From Bacteroidia bacterium (GTDB taxonomy: Bacteria > Bacteroidota > Bacteroidia > NS11-12g > UBA955): DNA of 10,964 bases. The DNA lies in contig JADLHV010000084.1 in assembly GCA_020848595.1 (NCBI GenBank), positions 1 to 10,964 of the forward strand. Direction: 5' to 3'. Below, in pieces: positions 1-8,155 of the stretch; position 1 is the first letter of the stretch; each line of letters begins with the position of its first letter. Both the position numbers and the translations under genes were made by a program. The notes beneath the pieces are model-generated. The model was not told the DNA's origin. It made no database searches and saw nothing but the letters and a program-made list of their open reading frames with translations.

Positions 1-591
1 GATAGTTCGAGAGACCGAAATAGTCCGTTTTCTTTTATTGTTGGAAGAGGAGAAGTTATAGTTGGTTGGGACGAGGGATTTTCTTATTTAAGAGTCGGCG
101 AACAAGCAACATTGATTATCCCTTCTAAATTGGGGTATGGTGAAATGGATATGGGCGAAATTCCAGCAAATTCGACATTGATTTTTGAAGTTGAAGTTAT
201 GTCACTTAAAAAGCCACTTGTGTACAATCCTTATAGTGGTGAAGGTAAAGATACTATTACATTGCCAAGTGGACTAAGATATATTATTATAGACGAAGGA
301 AATAAAGAAATGAAGGCCATGCCGGAACAGACCGCCTTTGTTTATTATGCAGGTTATTTAATGGATGGTAAAAAATTCGATAGCAATTTTGAGCGATTTA
401 ATCCACTAGAATTAAAAGTAGTTGATGGAAGAGTCATTAAAGGCTGGCAAGAAATATTGCCCAAAATGAATAAAGGCATGAAAATTAGAGCGATTATTCC
501 TCCTGCTTTAGGCTATGGCAATAGAGTTGCTGGAAGTATTCCTCCGAATTCGACATTAATATTTGACATGTTTTTATTTGATTTAAAATGA
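1..591 (+). CDS. FKBP-type peptidyl-prolyl cis-trans isomerase, two FKBP domains, 5' end missing
   Basis: The frame is open from base 1, so the true start lies upstream; 196 residues are visible. The family catalyses prolyl cis-trans isomerisation, usually as a folding helper in the envelope. Two FKBP domains can be seen. The first enters at the Asp of the FDS motif (residue 1) and carries V19-I20-W23, the LGYG loop (Y46), I54 and F62. The second spans about residues 80-196 with Y116, F126-D127, V145-I146-W149, Y172, I180 and F188. These match the pocket residues of FKBP12 (Y26, F36, D37, V55, I56, W59, Y82, I90, F99), so both domains look catalytically competent. Location cannot be judged because the N terminus (possible signal or lipoprotein peptide) is absent. 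Its stop overlaps the rfbB start as ATGA, implying co-transcription and translational coupling with the polysaccharide genes. The family assignment is firm; the substrate is unknown. Confidence 0.93.
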   Translation, partial: DSSRDRNSPFSFIVGRGEVIVGWDEGFSYLRVGEQATLIIPSKLGYGEMDMGEIPANSTLIFEVEVMSLKKPLVYNPYSGEGKDTITLPSGLRYIIIDEGNKEMKAMPEQTAFVYYAGYLMDGKKFDSNFERFNPLELKVVDGRVIKGWQEILPKMNKGMKIRAIIPPALGYGNRVAGSIPPNSTLIFDMFLFDLK

Positions 592-1649
592 GCAGTATTA
601 AAAAAATATTGATTACAGGAGGAGCTGGTTTCATCGGTTCACATGTCGTTAGACGTATTGTAAATCGTTATCCAGATTATATGATTTTTAATTTAGATAA
701 GCTCACTTATGCTGGCAATCTTGAAAATTTAAAAGACATAGAATCTGCTTCCAATTATCAGTTCGTTAAGATGGATATTACAGATAGTGATGCAATCAAT
801 AATTTATTTGAAACTCATCAATTTGACGGTGTTATCCATTTAGCAGCTGAATCGCATGTTGACCGTTCTATTAGTCATCCAATGGAGTTTGTAATGACTA
901 ATGTGATAGGGACAGTTAATTTATTAAATGCAGCCAAGAATATTTGGAAAGACAACTTTAATGGAAAAGTGTTTTATCATGTAAGTACAGATGAAGTCTA
1001 TGGTGAATTAAGCGATGAAGGTAAATTTACAGAGACAACTCCATATAGTCCGAATTCGCCTTATTCGGCATCTAAAGCTTCTAGTGATCATTTTGTAAGA
1101 GCCTACCATCATACTTATGGTTTGCCGATTAAATTATCGAATTGTAGCAATAATTATGGGTCTCATCATTTTCCAGAAAAACTTATACCATTAATGATAA
1201 ATAATATCATGAACTCAAAGCCATTGCCGGTATACGGAAAAGGAGAAAATGTTCGTGATTGGTTATTTGTAGAAGACCATGCTTCTGCTATAGATTTAAT
1301 TTTTCATGAAGGCAAACTTGGAGAAACATTTAATATTGGTGGAAATAACGAATGGAAAAATATTGATTTAGTTAGGTTACTTTGTAAAATGATGGATAGT
1401 AAACTAGGTAAAGCAATTGGCGAATCGGAGAAATTAATCACTTACGTAGGCGATAGAGCTGGACACGATTTTAGATATGCTATAGATTCTTCAAAATTAA
1501 TGCAGCAATTAGGGTGGATGCCATCAGTTACATTTGAGCAGGGTTTAGAGAGAACCGTCGATTGGTATTTAGCCAATCCAGAATGGTTAGAGCATGTAAC
1601 GAGCGGAGCTTATAAAGAGTATTATCAAAACATGTATTCAAAAAGATAA
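588..1649 (+). CDS. rfbB: dTDP-glucose 4,6-dehydratase (RmlB)
   Basis: Converts dTDP-glucose to dTDP-4-keto-6-deoxyglucose in the cytosol, the second step toward dTDP-rhamnose and other dTDP-6-deoxy sugars. It is an extended short-chain dehydrogenase of 353 residues, the usual length. The NAD-binding Rossmann motif GGAGFIGSH is at 11-19. The signature dehydratase triad T134-D135-E136 lies in HVSTDEVYGE, and the catalytic Y159-x3-K163 lies in YSASK. LAAESHVDRS (85-94) and SNCSNNYG (184-191) are typical of RmlB and separate it from UDP-glucose epimerases. The start at 588 is chosen because the Rossmann strand begins directly after it and the ATG overlaps the FKBP stop (ATGA). It is followed after 3 nt by rfbA, the preceding enzyme of the pathway. 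Confidence 0.97.
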   Translation: MSSIKKILITGGAGFIGSHVVRRIVNRYPDYMIFNLDKLTYAGNLENLKDIESASNYQFVKMDITDSDAINNLFETHQFDGVIHLAAESHVDRSISHPMEFVMTNVIGTVNLLNAAKNIWKDNFNGKVFYHVSTDEVYGELSDEGKFTETTPYSPNSPYSASKASSDHFVRAYHHTYGLPIKLSNCSNNYGSHHFPEKLIPLMINNIMNSKPLPVYGKGENVRDWLFVEDHASAIDLIFHEGKLGETFNIGGNNEWKNIDLVRLLCKMMDSKLGKAIGESEKLITYVGDRAGHDFRYAIDSSKLMQQLGWMPSVTFEQGLERTVDWYLANPEWLEHVTSGAYKEYYQNMYSKR

Positions 1650-1652
1650 ACT

Positions 1653-2516
1653 ATGAAAGGAATCATATTAGCAGGAGGCAGTGGAACTAGATTACATCCA
1701 TTAACATTGGCAGTAAGTAAGCAATTAATGCCCGTTTACGATAAGCCTATGATTTATTATCCGTTGTCGACTTTAATGATGGCGGGAATTCGCGAGATTC
1801 TAATTATTTCGACGCCACATGACTTACCGCATTTTAAGAAGCTTTTAGGCGATGGCACTCAATTGGGGTGTGTTTTTGAATATGCAGAGCAGTCTGTTCC
1901 AAATGGATTAGCCCAAGCATTTGTAATAGGAGAGAAGTTTATAGGAAAAGAAAAAGTTGCTTTGATTTTAGGTGATAATATTTTCTTTGGAGCTTCTTTA
2001 CAAACATTATTGCAAGACAACAACAATCCAAATGGTGGTGTTATATATGCTTATCACGTAAGTGATCCTGAGCGTTATGGCGTTGTAGAATTTGACCAAA
2101 ACAATCATGCCATCAGTATTGAAGAAAAACCTTTAGAGCCAAAATCTAATTTTGCTGTACCGGGATTATATTTCTATGATAATGAAGTAGTAGAAATTGC
2201 AAAAAATTTGAAGCCTTCAGCTAGAGGCGAATATGAGATTACAGATGTCAATAAAGAATATTTGAAGCGTGGGGCATTAAAAGTGGGCATATTACAAAGA
2301 GGTACAGCTTGGTTAGATACTGGTACCTTTGCTAGTTTAATGCAAGCGGGTCAGTTTGTGCAAGTAATTGAAGAAAGACAAGGATTGAAAATAGGGAGTA
2401 TTGAAGAAGTTGCTTGGCGTATGAAATACATCAATAGCGATCAACTTAGGAAACTTGCCGAGCCACTAACAAAAAGCGGTTATGGGTCATATTTATTAGG
2501 ATTATTGAAAAAATGA
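1653..2516 (+). CDS. rfbA: Glucose-1-phosphate thymidylyltransferase (RmlA)
   Basis: Makes dTDP-glucose and pyrophosphate from dTTP and glucose 1-phosphate, the first step of dTDP-deoxysugar synthesis. The 287-residue length is normal for the short RmlA class. The nucleotide-binding loop GGSGTRLHPLT is at 8-18 and K25 follows in SKQLMPVYDKP. The metal-binding Asp is D108 in LILGDN, the sugar-phosphate region has EEKP with K159, and the second metal-binding Asp is D223 in WLDTGT. RGEYEITDVN (191-200) is also characteristic. The start lies 3 nt after the rfbB stop, and the stop overlaps the next gene's ATG as ATGA. In many bacteria rfbC and rfbD complete a four-gene rhamnose set; neither is found here, so the final sugar cannot be named. 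Confidence 0.97.
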   Translation: MKGIILAGGSGTRLHPLTLAVSKQLMPVYDKPMIYYPLSTLMMAGIREILIISTPHDLPHFKKLLGDGTQLGCVFEYAEQSVPNGLAQAFVIGEKFIGKEKVALILGDNIFFGASLQTLLQDNNNPNGGVIYAYHVSDPERYGVVEFDQNNHAISIEEKPLEPKSNFAVPGLYFYDNEVVEIAKNLKPSARGEYEITDVNKEYLKRGALKVGILQRGTAWLDTGTFASLMQAGQFVQVIEERQGLKIGSIEEVAWRMKYINSDQLRKLAEPLTKSGYGSYLLGLLKK

Positions 2517-3286
2517 AATATTTCAAATTCATCATAATTGCTCTATTGGCTATTGCTTTCAGTAGTTGCAAATCTTACAAATCAAATATCATTCTAAATG
2601 CAGAACAGAGTGATGTTAATTGGAAAGACACCATATCAAAGGTCATTGTACAATATCCAATAAAAGTGGGTGATAGAATTCAATTTTCCATTTTTACTAA
2701 TTTAGGTGAAAGTATAATTGACCCAGCTGGAAATTTAGTAGCAGCTCCTGTAACTTATGGAGACGAAAATTCTAATAATATAGCGAAACCGAGTTATGAA
2801 GTACTCGAAGATGGCTCATGTTTCTTTCCTGTGGTTGGAAAATTAGTTGTTAATGGTTTAAGAACTTCTCAGTTAGACAGTGTGCTTTCTTCAAAATTCG
2901 AATCGTATTACAATGGTGTTTTTGTGATTTCTAAAGTCATTAACAAGAAGGTAATTGTTATTGGAGGAAAAGGCGGACAAATAATACCATTTACTTCTAA
3001 CATGAATTTAATAGAAGTATTGGCTATTTATGGTGGTTTAGATGATAAATCAAAAGGATATAATATTCGAATAATTAGAGGCGATCTAAAATCACCAGAA
3101 GTTACAGTTGTGAATTTAAGCACAATTAAAGACATGAAGCGCACTGTAGTGAGTTTGAAGCCCGATGATATAATATATATTGAACCTGTAAGACGCCCTG
3201 GTTCTGAGTCTATTCGAGATAATCTTTACTTTTTTAATATTATCCAAGTTATTATAACCACCACTATTCTATTTAGAACACTCTAA
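2513..3286 (+). CDS. Outer-membrane polysaccharide export lipoprotein (Wza/BexD-like)
   Basis: Predicted outer-membrane component of a Wzx/Wzy-type polysaccharide export channel. The 257-residue protein starts with a lipoprotein signal: K2/K5, a hydrophobic stretch 6-16, and Cys19 in FSSC as the likely lipidated residue. The polysaccharide export domain covers about 47-142 (PIKVGDRIQFSIF... YEVLEDGSCFFPVVGKL), with the typical 'vGd' entry and 'G.i.fP.iG' turn. An SLBB-like beta-grasp segment follows (about 146-226, from VIVIGGKGG to DDIIYIEP). The end (about 239-254) is a short hydrophobic helix, which in Wza-like proteins forms the outer-membrane helical barrel. It is shorter than E. coli Wza (about 380 residues), as is usual for the single-SLBB form in Bacteroidota. 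ATGA overlap with rfbA and 15 nt spacing to the kinase gene support a shared operon. Confidence 0.92.
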   Translation: MKYFKFIIIALLAIAFSSCKSYKSNIILNAEQSDVNWKDTISKVIVQYPIKVGDRIQFSIFTNLGESIIDPAGNLVAAPVTYGDENSNNIAKPSYEVLEDGSCFFPVVGKLVVNGLRTSQLDSVLSSKFESYYNGVFVISKVINKKVIVIGGKGGQIIPFTSNMNLIEVLAIYGGLDDKSKGYNIRIIRGDLKSPEVTVVNLSTIKDMKRTVVSLKPDDIIYIEPVRRPGSESIRDNLYFFNIIQVIITTTILFRTL

Positions 3287-3301
3287 AAACCAAAACTGCA
3301 A

Positions 3302-5707
3302 ATGATAGATTTCGAATCGGAACATGTAAGGCTCGAACAAAGGGAAAATGCTCAAGTAGATGGATTTTCTTTCGAGAAACTTGCACTTATTTTAAAAAAA
3401 TATTGGATATGGATTCCAATTTCAATCCTCCTATCTATAATCGGTGCGCATTATTTTCTAAAATATTCTAAACCGGTTTATAAAGCGAGTTCGTTAATTC
3501 GTTTAGAAATTCAAAAGGAAGCTTCAAACGTTGGAATAGCAACAGTTCAAAGCATGCAAACAGATAATTTATTGTCTGAGATAGAATTGATTAAATCGCG
3601 TCTTGTTGCAGAAGAATTAATAAAGAATCTTGACTTAAATGTTTCTTACTATGCAGTTGGAAATATTCTAACTACCGAAATTTATACCAGTTCACCGTTT
3701 ATTGTAGAACCTTTATGTCCCGCTATTGATATTGCTTACGACAAAGAATTTACGATCAATTTTATTAACCAATATCAGTTTAAAATTTCTGAAACCGATG
3801 GTGATGGTCAAGAAAGATTATTTAAGGTGGGCGACCAAGTAGATTTCGGTAAATTTACTTTCTTATTGAGATGGTCGAAAGTCAAAGAATATAATATTGA
3901 AGGGAAAGAATATATATTTAAGATAAATAGTAAAGGTGCACTTTTATCGTATTTACTTAATCAGCTCGAAGTAGATGCATCGAGTACAGAAGCCAGAACC
4001 TTGACAATAGCTTTTTCTGATAACAACTTACAAAAAGCAAAAGATATTGTTAATGGCTATGATACAGTTTATTTAAAGCAATCTATTGAAAAGAAACAAA
4101 AATCTCAAGAACAGACTTTAGCATTTATTGGTACTCAAATAGAGAATACGGCAAACAAGTTAGAAGCTTACGAAAATGACATAGAAAATTTTGTAAAAAG
4201 AACCGGTTCAATATCTCCAAATACTGAATTTGCTGCCATTGCTGGTAAGTTAGAAGAGATACAACAGAAAAAGGCAGAAGTGTCAAAATCAGTTAAAAAG
4301 TATGATGAATTATTGACATTTATTCAAGCTAATGCCAGTAAAGATAATATAGTACCGCTAGTTTTTGGAATTGATAATATTCAGATCGCCTCGAGTGTTA
4401 ATGAATTAAATGAGCTCTATAAGTCAAGGGAAATGATTAAAATTTCCAATAAACCTATGACTGTGCCTTATAAAAAGATAGAGCTTGAAATATCAATGGT
4501 CAAATCGCAATTACTTAATTATATCACCGATGCTAAGAAGTATGTATCCGACCAAATGTCTGATTTTAATTCAAATATAAGTCAACTTAATGGACAATTT
4601 GATGGATTGCCTAACAAGGAAACAGAGCTTAATCGACTTAAAAGATTCAACAGTTTATATGAAAAGTATTATTTAAGTCTAATTGAAAAGCAAATTGAGT
4701 ATCAAATTTCGAAAGCTGGTACTGTGCCAGAGTTTACAATACTTTCGGAAGCTTGGGCGCCAAATACACCTATTTCTCCAAATAAAAATAAAATTTGGAT
4801 TACATTCATGTTAATGGGTATCATACCAATTTTATTATTCATCTTAATTAAGTATTTATTGATGAATGTAATTTACAGTCAAGCCCAAATTGAAAGTAAA
4901 CTTCTAGCGCCAATTTTAGGTTCTATTCCAACCTATAAAAAGAAATTGAATGCCTCAACTTTGGTGGTAGACAAAAATCCGAAATCTTCTATAAGTGAGG
5001 CTTTACGCTCTATTAGAACTAATTCTGATTTTATGTTGCCAAAGAAATCAAAGCAAATTATTGGTGTTACTTCTACTATATCGGGAGAAGGAAAGACCTT
5101 TTTTGCTATTAATTATGCGGCTATTTTGGCATTGACAGGTAAAAAGGTAGTAATTCTAGATTTAGATATGCGTAAACCAAAGATCCACGTAGGATTTAAC
5201 GTAGATAATAGCGTTGGAATGAGTTCAATTTTATCTGGAATGAGTCAATGGCGCGACGCAGTGAAACATTCAACTCTTAATAATTTAGATTTAATTCCAG
5301 CCGGTCCTATACCTCCAAATCCGAATGAATTATTATTGAAAAAGGAATTTGATGATTTATTAGACCAATTGTTTCAAGAGTATGATATCATTATGGCGGA
5401 TAATCCACCAATTGGTTTAGTTACCGACGCAAGTAGTGTATTTAAGAAATGCGACCTTTCTATTTATGTTTTGCGTTCTGGTTATAGTAAAGAGAATGTT
5501 ATAAATAATATCAATAATCTTTATAAGAGTAAGAACTACACGAATCTCTCTGTTATTATTAATGATGTTAATAGTCGTAATACCTATGGCAATAAATATG
5601 GTTATGGCTATGGTTATGGATATGGATACGGATATGGTTATTATGAAGAGGATAAGGACCATAACAAAGGAGCTAAGTTCTTTAAGAAACTTTTTAGAAG
5701 AAAGTAA
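3302..5707 (+). CDS. Wzc-like polysaccharide co-polymerase with BY-type tyrosine kinase domain
   Basis: An inner-membrane chain-length regulator fused to a cytoplasmic tyrosine autokinase, 801 residues, close to the usual 700-800. The Wzz domain starts at about 20; TM1 is about 34-53 and TM2 about 497-521, the latter preceded by the proline-rich stretch APNTPISPNK that marks Wzz proteins. The periplasmic part between them has helix-rich, probably coiled-coil stretches at about 262-345 and 395-470. The kinase has EALRSIRTN (566-574), Walker A SGEGKT (594-599), Walker A' VVILDLDMRKP (616-626) and Walker B DIIMADNPP (695-703). The tail is a tyrosine cluster (Y762, Y766-Y781 alternating with Gly), followed by acidic and then basic residues. 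Such clusters are autophosphorylated in trans and control polymer length and export in this family. The phosphatase gene follows 3 nt after the stop. Function is firm at family level; the polymer is unknown. Confidence 0.95.
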   Translation: MIDFESEHVRLEQRENAQVDGFSFEKLALILKKYWIWIPISILLSIIGAHYFLKYSKPVYKASSLIRLEIQKEASNVGIATVQSMQTDNLLSEIELIKSRLVAEELIKNLDLNVSYYAVGNILTTEIYTSSPFIVEPLCPAIDIAYDKEFTINFINQYQFKISETDGDGQERLFKVGDQVDFGKFTFLLRWSKVKEYNIEGKEYIFKINSKGALLSYLLNQLEVDASSTEARTLTIAFSDNNLQKAKDIVNGYDTVYLKQSIEKKQKSQEQTLAFIGTQIENTANKLEAYENDIENFVKRTGSISPNTEFAAIAGKLEEIQQKKAEVSKSVKKYDELLTFIQANASKDNIVPLVFGIDNIQIASSVNELNELYKSREMIKISNKPMTVPYKKIELEISMVKSQLLNYITDAKKYVSDQMSDFNSNISQLNGQFDGLPNKETELNRLKRFNSLYEKYYLSLIEKQIEYQISKAGTVPEFTILSEAWAPNTPISPNKNKIWITFMLMGIIPILLFILIKYLLMNVIYSQAQIESKLLAPILGSIPTYKKKLNASTLVVDKNPKSSISEALRSIRTNSDFMLPKKSKQIIGVTSTISGEGKTFFAINYAAILALTGKKVVILDLDMRKPKIHVGFNVDNSVGMSSILSGMSQWRDAVKHSTLNNLDLIPAGPIPPNPNELLLKKEFDDLLDQLFQEYDIIMADNPPIGLVTDASSVFKKCDLSIYVLRSGYSKENVINNINNLYKSKNYTNLSVIINDVNSRNTYGNKYGYGYGYGYGYGYGYYEEDKDHNKGAKFFKKLFRRK
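5597..5644 (+). repeat. In-frame 6-bp tandem repeat encoding (Tyr-Gly)7-Tyr-Tyr
   Basis: Inside the kinase gene, seven TAYGGN hexamers run head to tail and are followed by TAT-TAT. They encode residues 766-781 of the kinase as alternating Tyr and Gly. Third positions vary (GGT, GGC, GGA; one TAC), so the array is not a pure microsatellite. Gain or loss of whole hexamers would keep the frame while changing the number of tyrosines. Confidence 0.95.
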
Positions 5708-5710
5708 AAT

Positions 5711-6445
5711 ATGGGGTTTTTATCAAGATTCTTTAAGTCTGAAACATCAATAGAATCGCCATTAAAATGGGATATGCATAGTCATATTCTTTTTGGTATT
5801 GATGATGGATCTAAGAGTCTGGATTATTCACTATTGATGGCTGAAAGGTTTATTAGAAATGGATATTCAAAGATTATAGCCACTCCTCATATTATGGGAG
5901 ATTATTATCCTAATAACCGTGTCATAATTGAAGAAAAACTTAATCATTTAAATTTGGCTTTAAAAGAACACGATTTACCTTTAGAAGTGCATGCCGCAGC
6001 AGAGTATTATATGGATGAGTTTTTTTTAGAGAAAGTGCGCTCGAAGGAAGATTTATTGACGTTTCATGATAATCATATTTTAGTGGAGACTTCTTTCATG
6101 AATCGCCCTGTGTTTTTTAAGCAATTATTTTTCGAAATTAGAACCTTAGGATTAAATCCAATTTTGGCGCATCCTGAACGTTATATATACTTTCAAGAAA
6201 ACTACGAGGATATTGAAGAAATAGTTCAGTCGGGAGTTAAAATGCAAATAAATTTGTTGTCTCTAAGTGGCTACTATTCTCCAGGTGCTAAAAAATTGGC
6301 ACAATGGCTCATCAAACAAGGTTATTATGATTTTTTAGGTACCGATGCACATTCTAATGATCATTTGGATTTAATTCAAGAAGTTTACAAATCAAAAATA
6401 TTCAATTCAATTGATTTTGATAAGGTAGAAAACACACGTTTGTAG
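5711..6445 (+). CDS. PHP-domain protein-tyrosine phosphatase (CpsB/YwqE-like)
   Basis: Predicted metal-dependent phosphatase that removes phosphate from the tyrosine tail of the preceding kinase, resetting the polysaccharide export machine. The 244-residue length is close to the family's roughly 240-255. PHP metal ligands are visible in order: DMHSH (H23, H25), GIDDG (D31-D32), ATPH (H60), AAE (E98), LAHPERY (H154) and GTDAHS (D212, H214). IDDGSKSLDYSLLMAERFIRNGY matches the start of this phosphatase family rather than histidinol phosphatase or PolC PHP domains. No signal peptide is seen, so it should be cytosolic, like the kinase tail. The ATG is 3 nt after the kinase stop. Its own TAG directly abuts the stop codon of the convergent gene on the other strand. 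Confidence 0.93.
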   Translation: MGFLSRFFKSETSIESPLKWDMHSHILFGIDDGSKSLDYSLLMAERFIRNGYSKIIATPHIMGDYYPNNRVIIEEKLNHLNLALKEHDLPLEVHAAAEYYMDEFFLEKVRSKEDLLTFHDNHILVETSFMNRPVFFKQLFFEIRTLGLNPILAHPERYIYFQENYEDIEEIVQSGVKMQINLLSLSGYYSPGAKKLAQWLIKQGYYDFLGTDAHSNDHLDLIQEVYKSKIFNSIDFDKVENTRL

Positions 6446-8155
6446 TTACCTAACGCTGAGAAGCAGAGAGCGTTTACCATTTAGTAATACAACATATAAA
6501 CCTGGGTTTAAAAATTCTGTATTAACGGCATCTTGATTTTCCACTTTCTGTAAAATAGTACCATGTAAATTCATAATCTGAATGCTGTAATAAGTTGAAT
6601 TAAAGTGTAAAATTTGTCCTCTTTCTATAGGGTTTGGATAGAGGACATGATTTAAAACAGATATTTTTTGAAGATTTGTGGTTCTTATAGGAATGGAGCA
6701 AGGTGAGAAATCTAAAGAATCTAATTGTCTTTGTTGAGCAGGATTACTGCCATGTAAATAGGTAAATGGCGTGCCAATACCCCAAAAATTATATGGGATA
6801 TTCCAAAAATTAGGGAGTTCATTTAAATACAATGAATTGGGATAGAGCTTATTTCCGTCTGATATGACGCCTCTTACAGAATTTGAATTTCTAAAATGTC
6901 CAGTACCATTTATTATGAATTGCCCTTTAAGAGAAGCGGTATTAGTGATTTCATTAGCGATAAAATTTTGAGAATCTTGGCTAGTACTGATTAAGATGCC
7001 ATATAATTCTGCTCTATTTCTAAAGAAAGTATTATAGGGTCCATTTTTCCCATGACTGTTATCGATAGTGATAGTTTGACAAATATTGCCTTCAAATAGA
7101 TTTCTATAAACGTAATTTCCATGACATACTAAATCACCTCCAGCATCTGTAAAAATATTATCAGTAACAAAAGGCTCTTTTGAGTAATTATAGGAAATAA
7201 CATTATTGTTAGCACCGCTCTGAAGTAAGATACTATGTCTAAGGTGAAAGAATTGATTATTCTGTACAAGATTTTTGTAGGCACCCATTTGTAAAACAAC
7301 ACCATAGCCTCGACCACCACCGCCATAGCCAAAAGAATGGTGAAAGTAATTGCGTTCTATTCTACATTGACTAGATTGGTTAATACTAATATGCGAAAAA
7401 TTAGAATACGAGCTTTCGATACCACTAATAGTACAGTTTAGTCCGTAATTAATATAAATGTTTGAACTTTGGCCAAAGGATGAATCTAATCTTTCTATAT
7501 GTAAACATTCGATTGCGGCGTGTTCAACAGGTATAATAGCCTTTAAATAGGCATTCCTAGATAAAAGATCACCACTAAAAGGACTATCTAAAACCGTTAC
7601 TATATTACCATTAATCGACTTAACTCTTAGTAATTGACCGGCACTACCGTATGCCCAATCATTATTCATTTTATCAGAATCGTTAAAGCCGAGTTTAAAG
7701 AGACGAATAGAGGTATCATTAGGCGCTTGATGGAGAAATATCTTATAACCATTGATAGAATCTATATTTATATTGTTTCCTATAGATGCGCCATTTATTA
7801 TAAATCCATTTTTGTTTTGCGAATTAAAATCAAAATGAATATTAGTGAGTTTTCCAAAACCTTTGACCCTTATTTGGCTATAGAGTTGAATACTAGAATG
7901 AAAAATATAGGTACCGGGATTTATAATAAGAGTACCACCCCCTTGATTTTTAAGACTGAGCAGAGCTACCTGTATTGTAGAATCTGGATTTGCAATGGGA
8001 AAATTGCGACTAAAGTCATCAAGATATACGGTTTTACTTGGGAAACTACTATCCATTGAACCAACATTTTTCCAATCACCTAAACGGTAAGAGGGCATTT
8101 GAGGGTATATAGTATTGACTACCCAAACCGCTATAAACAAGGTAAATAGTTTCAT
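6446..8155 (-). CDS. Secreted right-handed beta-helix protein with T9SS C-terminal sorting domain
   Basis: A 569-residue exported protein. Residues 1-19 form a signal peptide (K2, hydrophobic 3-17). Residues 44-104 resemble the start of pectate-lyase-superfamily beta-helices, notably GGGTLIINPGTYIF (72-85) followed by strand and turn. Beta-helix rungs rich in Asn and small residues continue to about 430 (for example NLVQNNQFFHLRHSILLQSG and NVISYNYS). The conserved block DNSHGKNGPYNTFFRNRAELYG (365-386) and the Gly-rich loop YGGGGRGYG (277-285) belong to a beta-helix group I recall from Bacteroidota. The end (about 501-569, YPNP at 507-510, NPGLYVVLLNG at 550-560) is a type A sorting domain for type IX secretion, so the protein should reach the surface or medium. 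Such folds often bind or cleave polysaccharides, but I see no catalytic set I can name. Its ATG overlaps the upstream gene's TGA. Confidence 0.88.
   Translation of the reverse strand: MKLFTLFIAVWVVNTIYPQMPSYRLGDWKNVGSMDSSFPSKTVYLDDFSRNFPIANPDSTIQVALLSLKNQGGGTLIINPGTYIFHSSIQLYSQIRVKGFGKLTNIHFDFNSQNKNGFIINGASIGNNINIDSINGYKIFLHQAPNDTSIRLFKLGFNDSDKMNNDWAYGSAGQLLRVKSINGNIVTVLDSPFSGDLLSRNAYLKAIIPVEHAAIECLHIERLDSSFGQSSNIYINYGLNCTISGIESSYSNFSHISINQSSQCRIERNYFHHSFGYGGGGRGYGVVLQMGAYKNLVQNNQFFHLRHSILLQSGANNNVISYNYSKEPFVTDNIFTDAGGDLVCHGNYVYRNLFEGNICQTITIDNSHGKNGPYNTFFRNRAELYGILISTSQDSQNFIANEITNTASLKGQFIINGTGHFRNSNSVRGVISDGNKLYPNSLYLNELPNFWNIPYNFWGIGTPFTYLHGSNPAQQRQLDSLDFSPCSIPIRTTNLQKISVLNHVLYPNPIERGQILHFNSTYYSIQIMNLHGTILQKVENQDAVNTEFLNPGLYVVLLNGKRSLLLSVR
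6452..6474. terminator. Possible weak hairpin at the convergent gene ends
   Basis: A perfect 6-bp inverted repeat (AACGCT at 6452-6457, AGCGTT at 6469-6474) encloses an 11-nt loop just downstream of the phosphatase stop. It also lies in the last codons of the opposing gene. On the + strand it is followed only by TTTACC, not a real T-run, so it would be a poor intrinsic terminator. I list it because there is no other space for one. Confidence 0.22.

Noticed and set aside
5384..5410. Walker B of the kinase reads ADNPP instead of the common DTPP
   Set aside because: The acidic residue D700 is kept, and Asn at the next position appears to be a tolerated variant in kinases of this phylum. There is no sign of inactivation.
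5562..5753. Overlapping alternative frame, Met/Asp-rich, across the kinase tail
   Set aside because: It is the shifted reading of the TAYGGN hexamer array. The kinase and phosphatase frames on either side are both well supported, so no separate gene is needed.
7634..8059. 141-residue + strand frame opposite the beta-helix gene
   Set aside because: It is antisense to a protein with a clear signal peptide, beta-helix and sorting domain, and shows no domain of its own.
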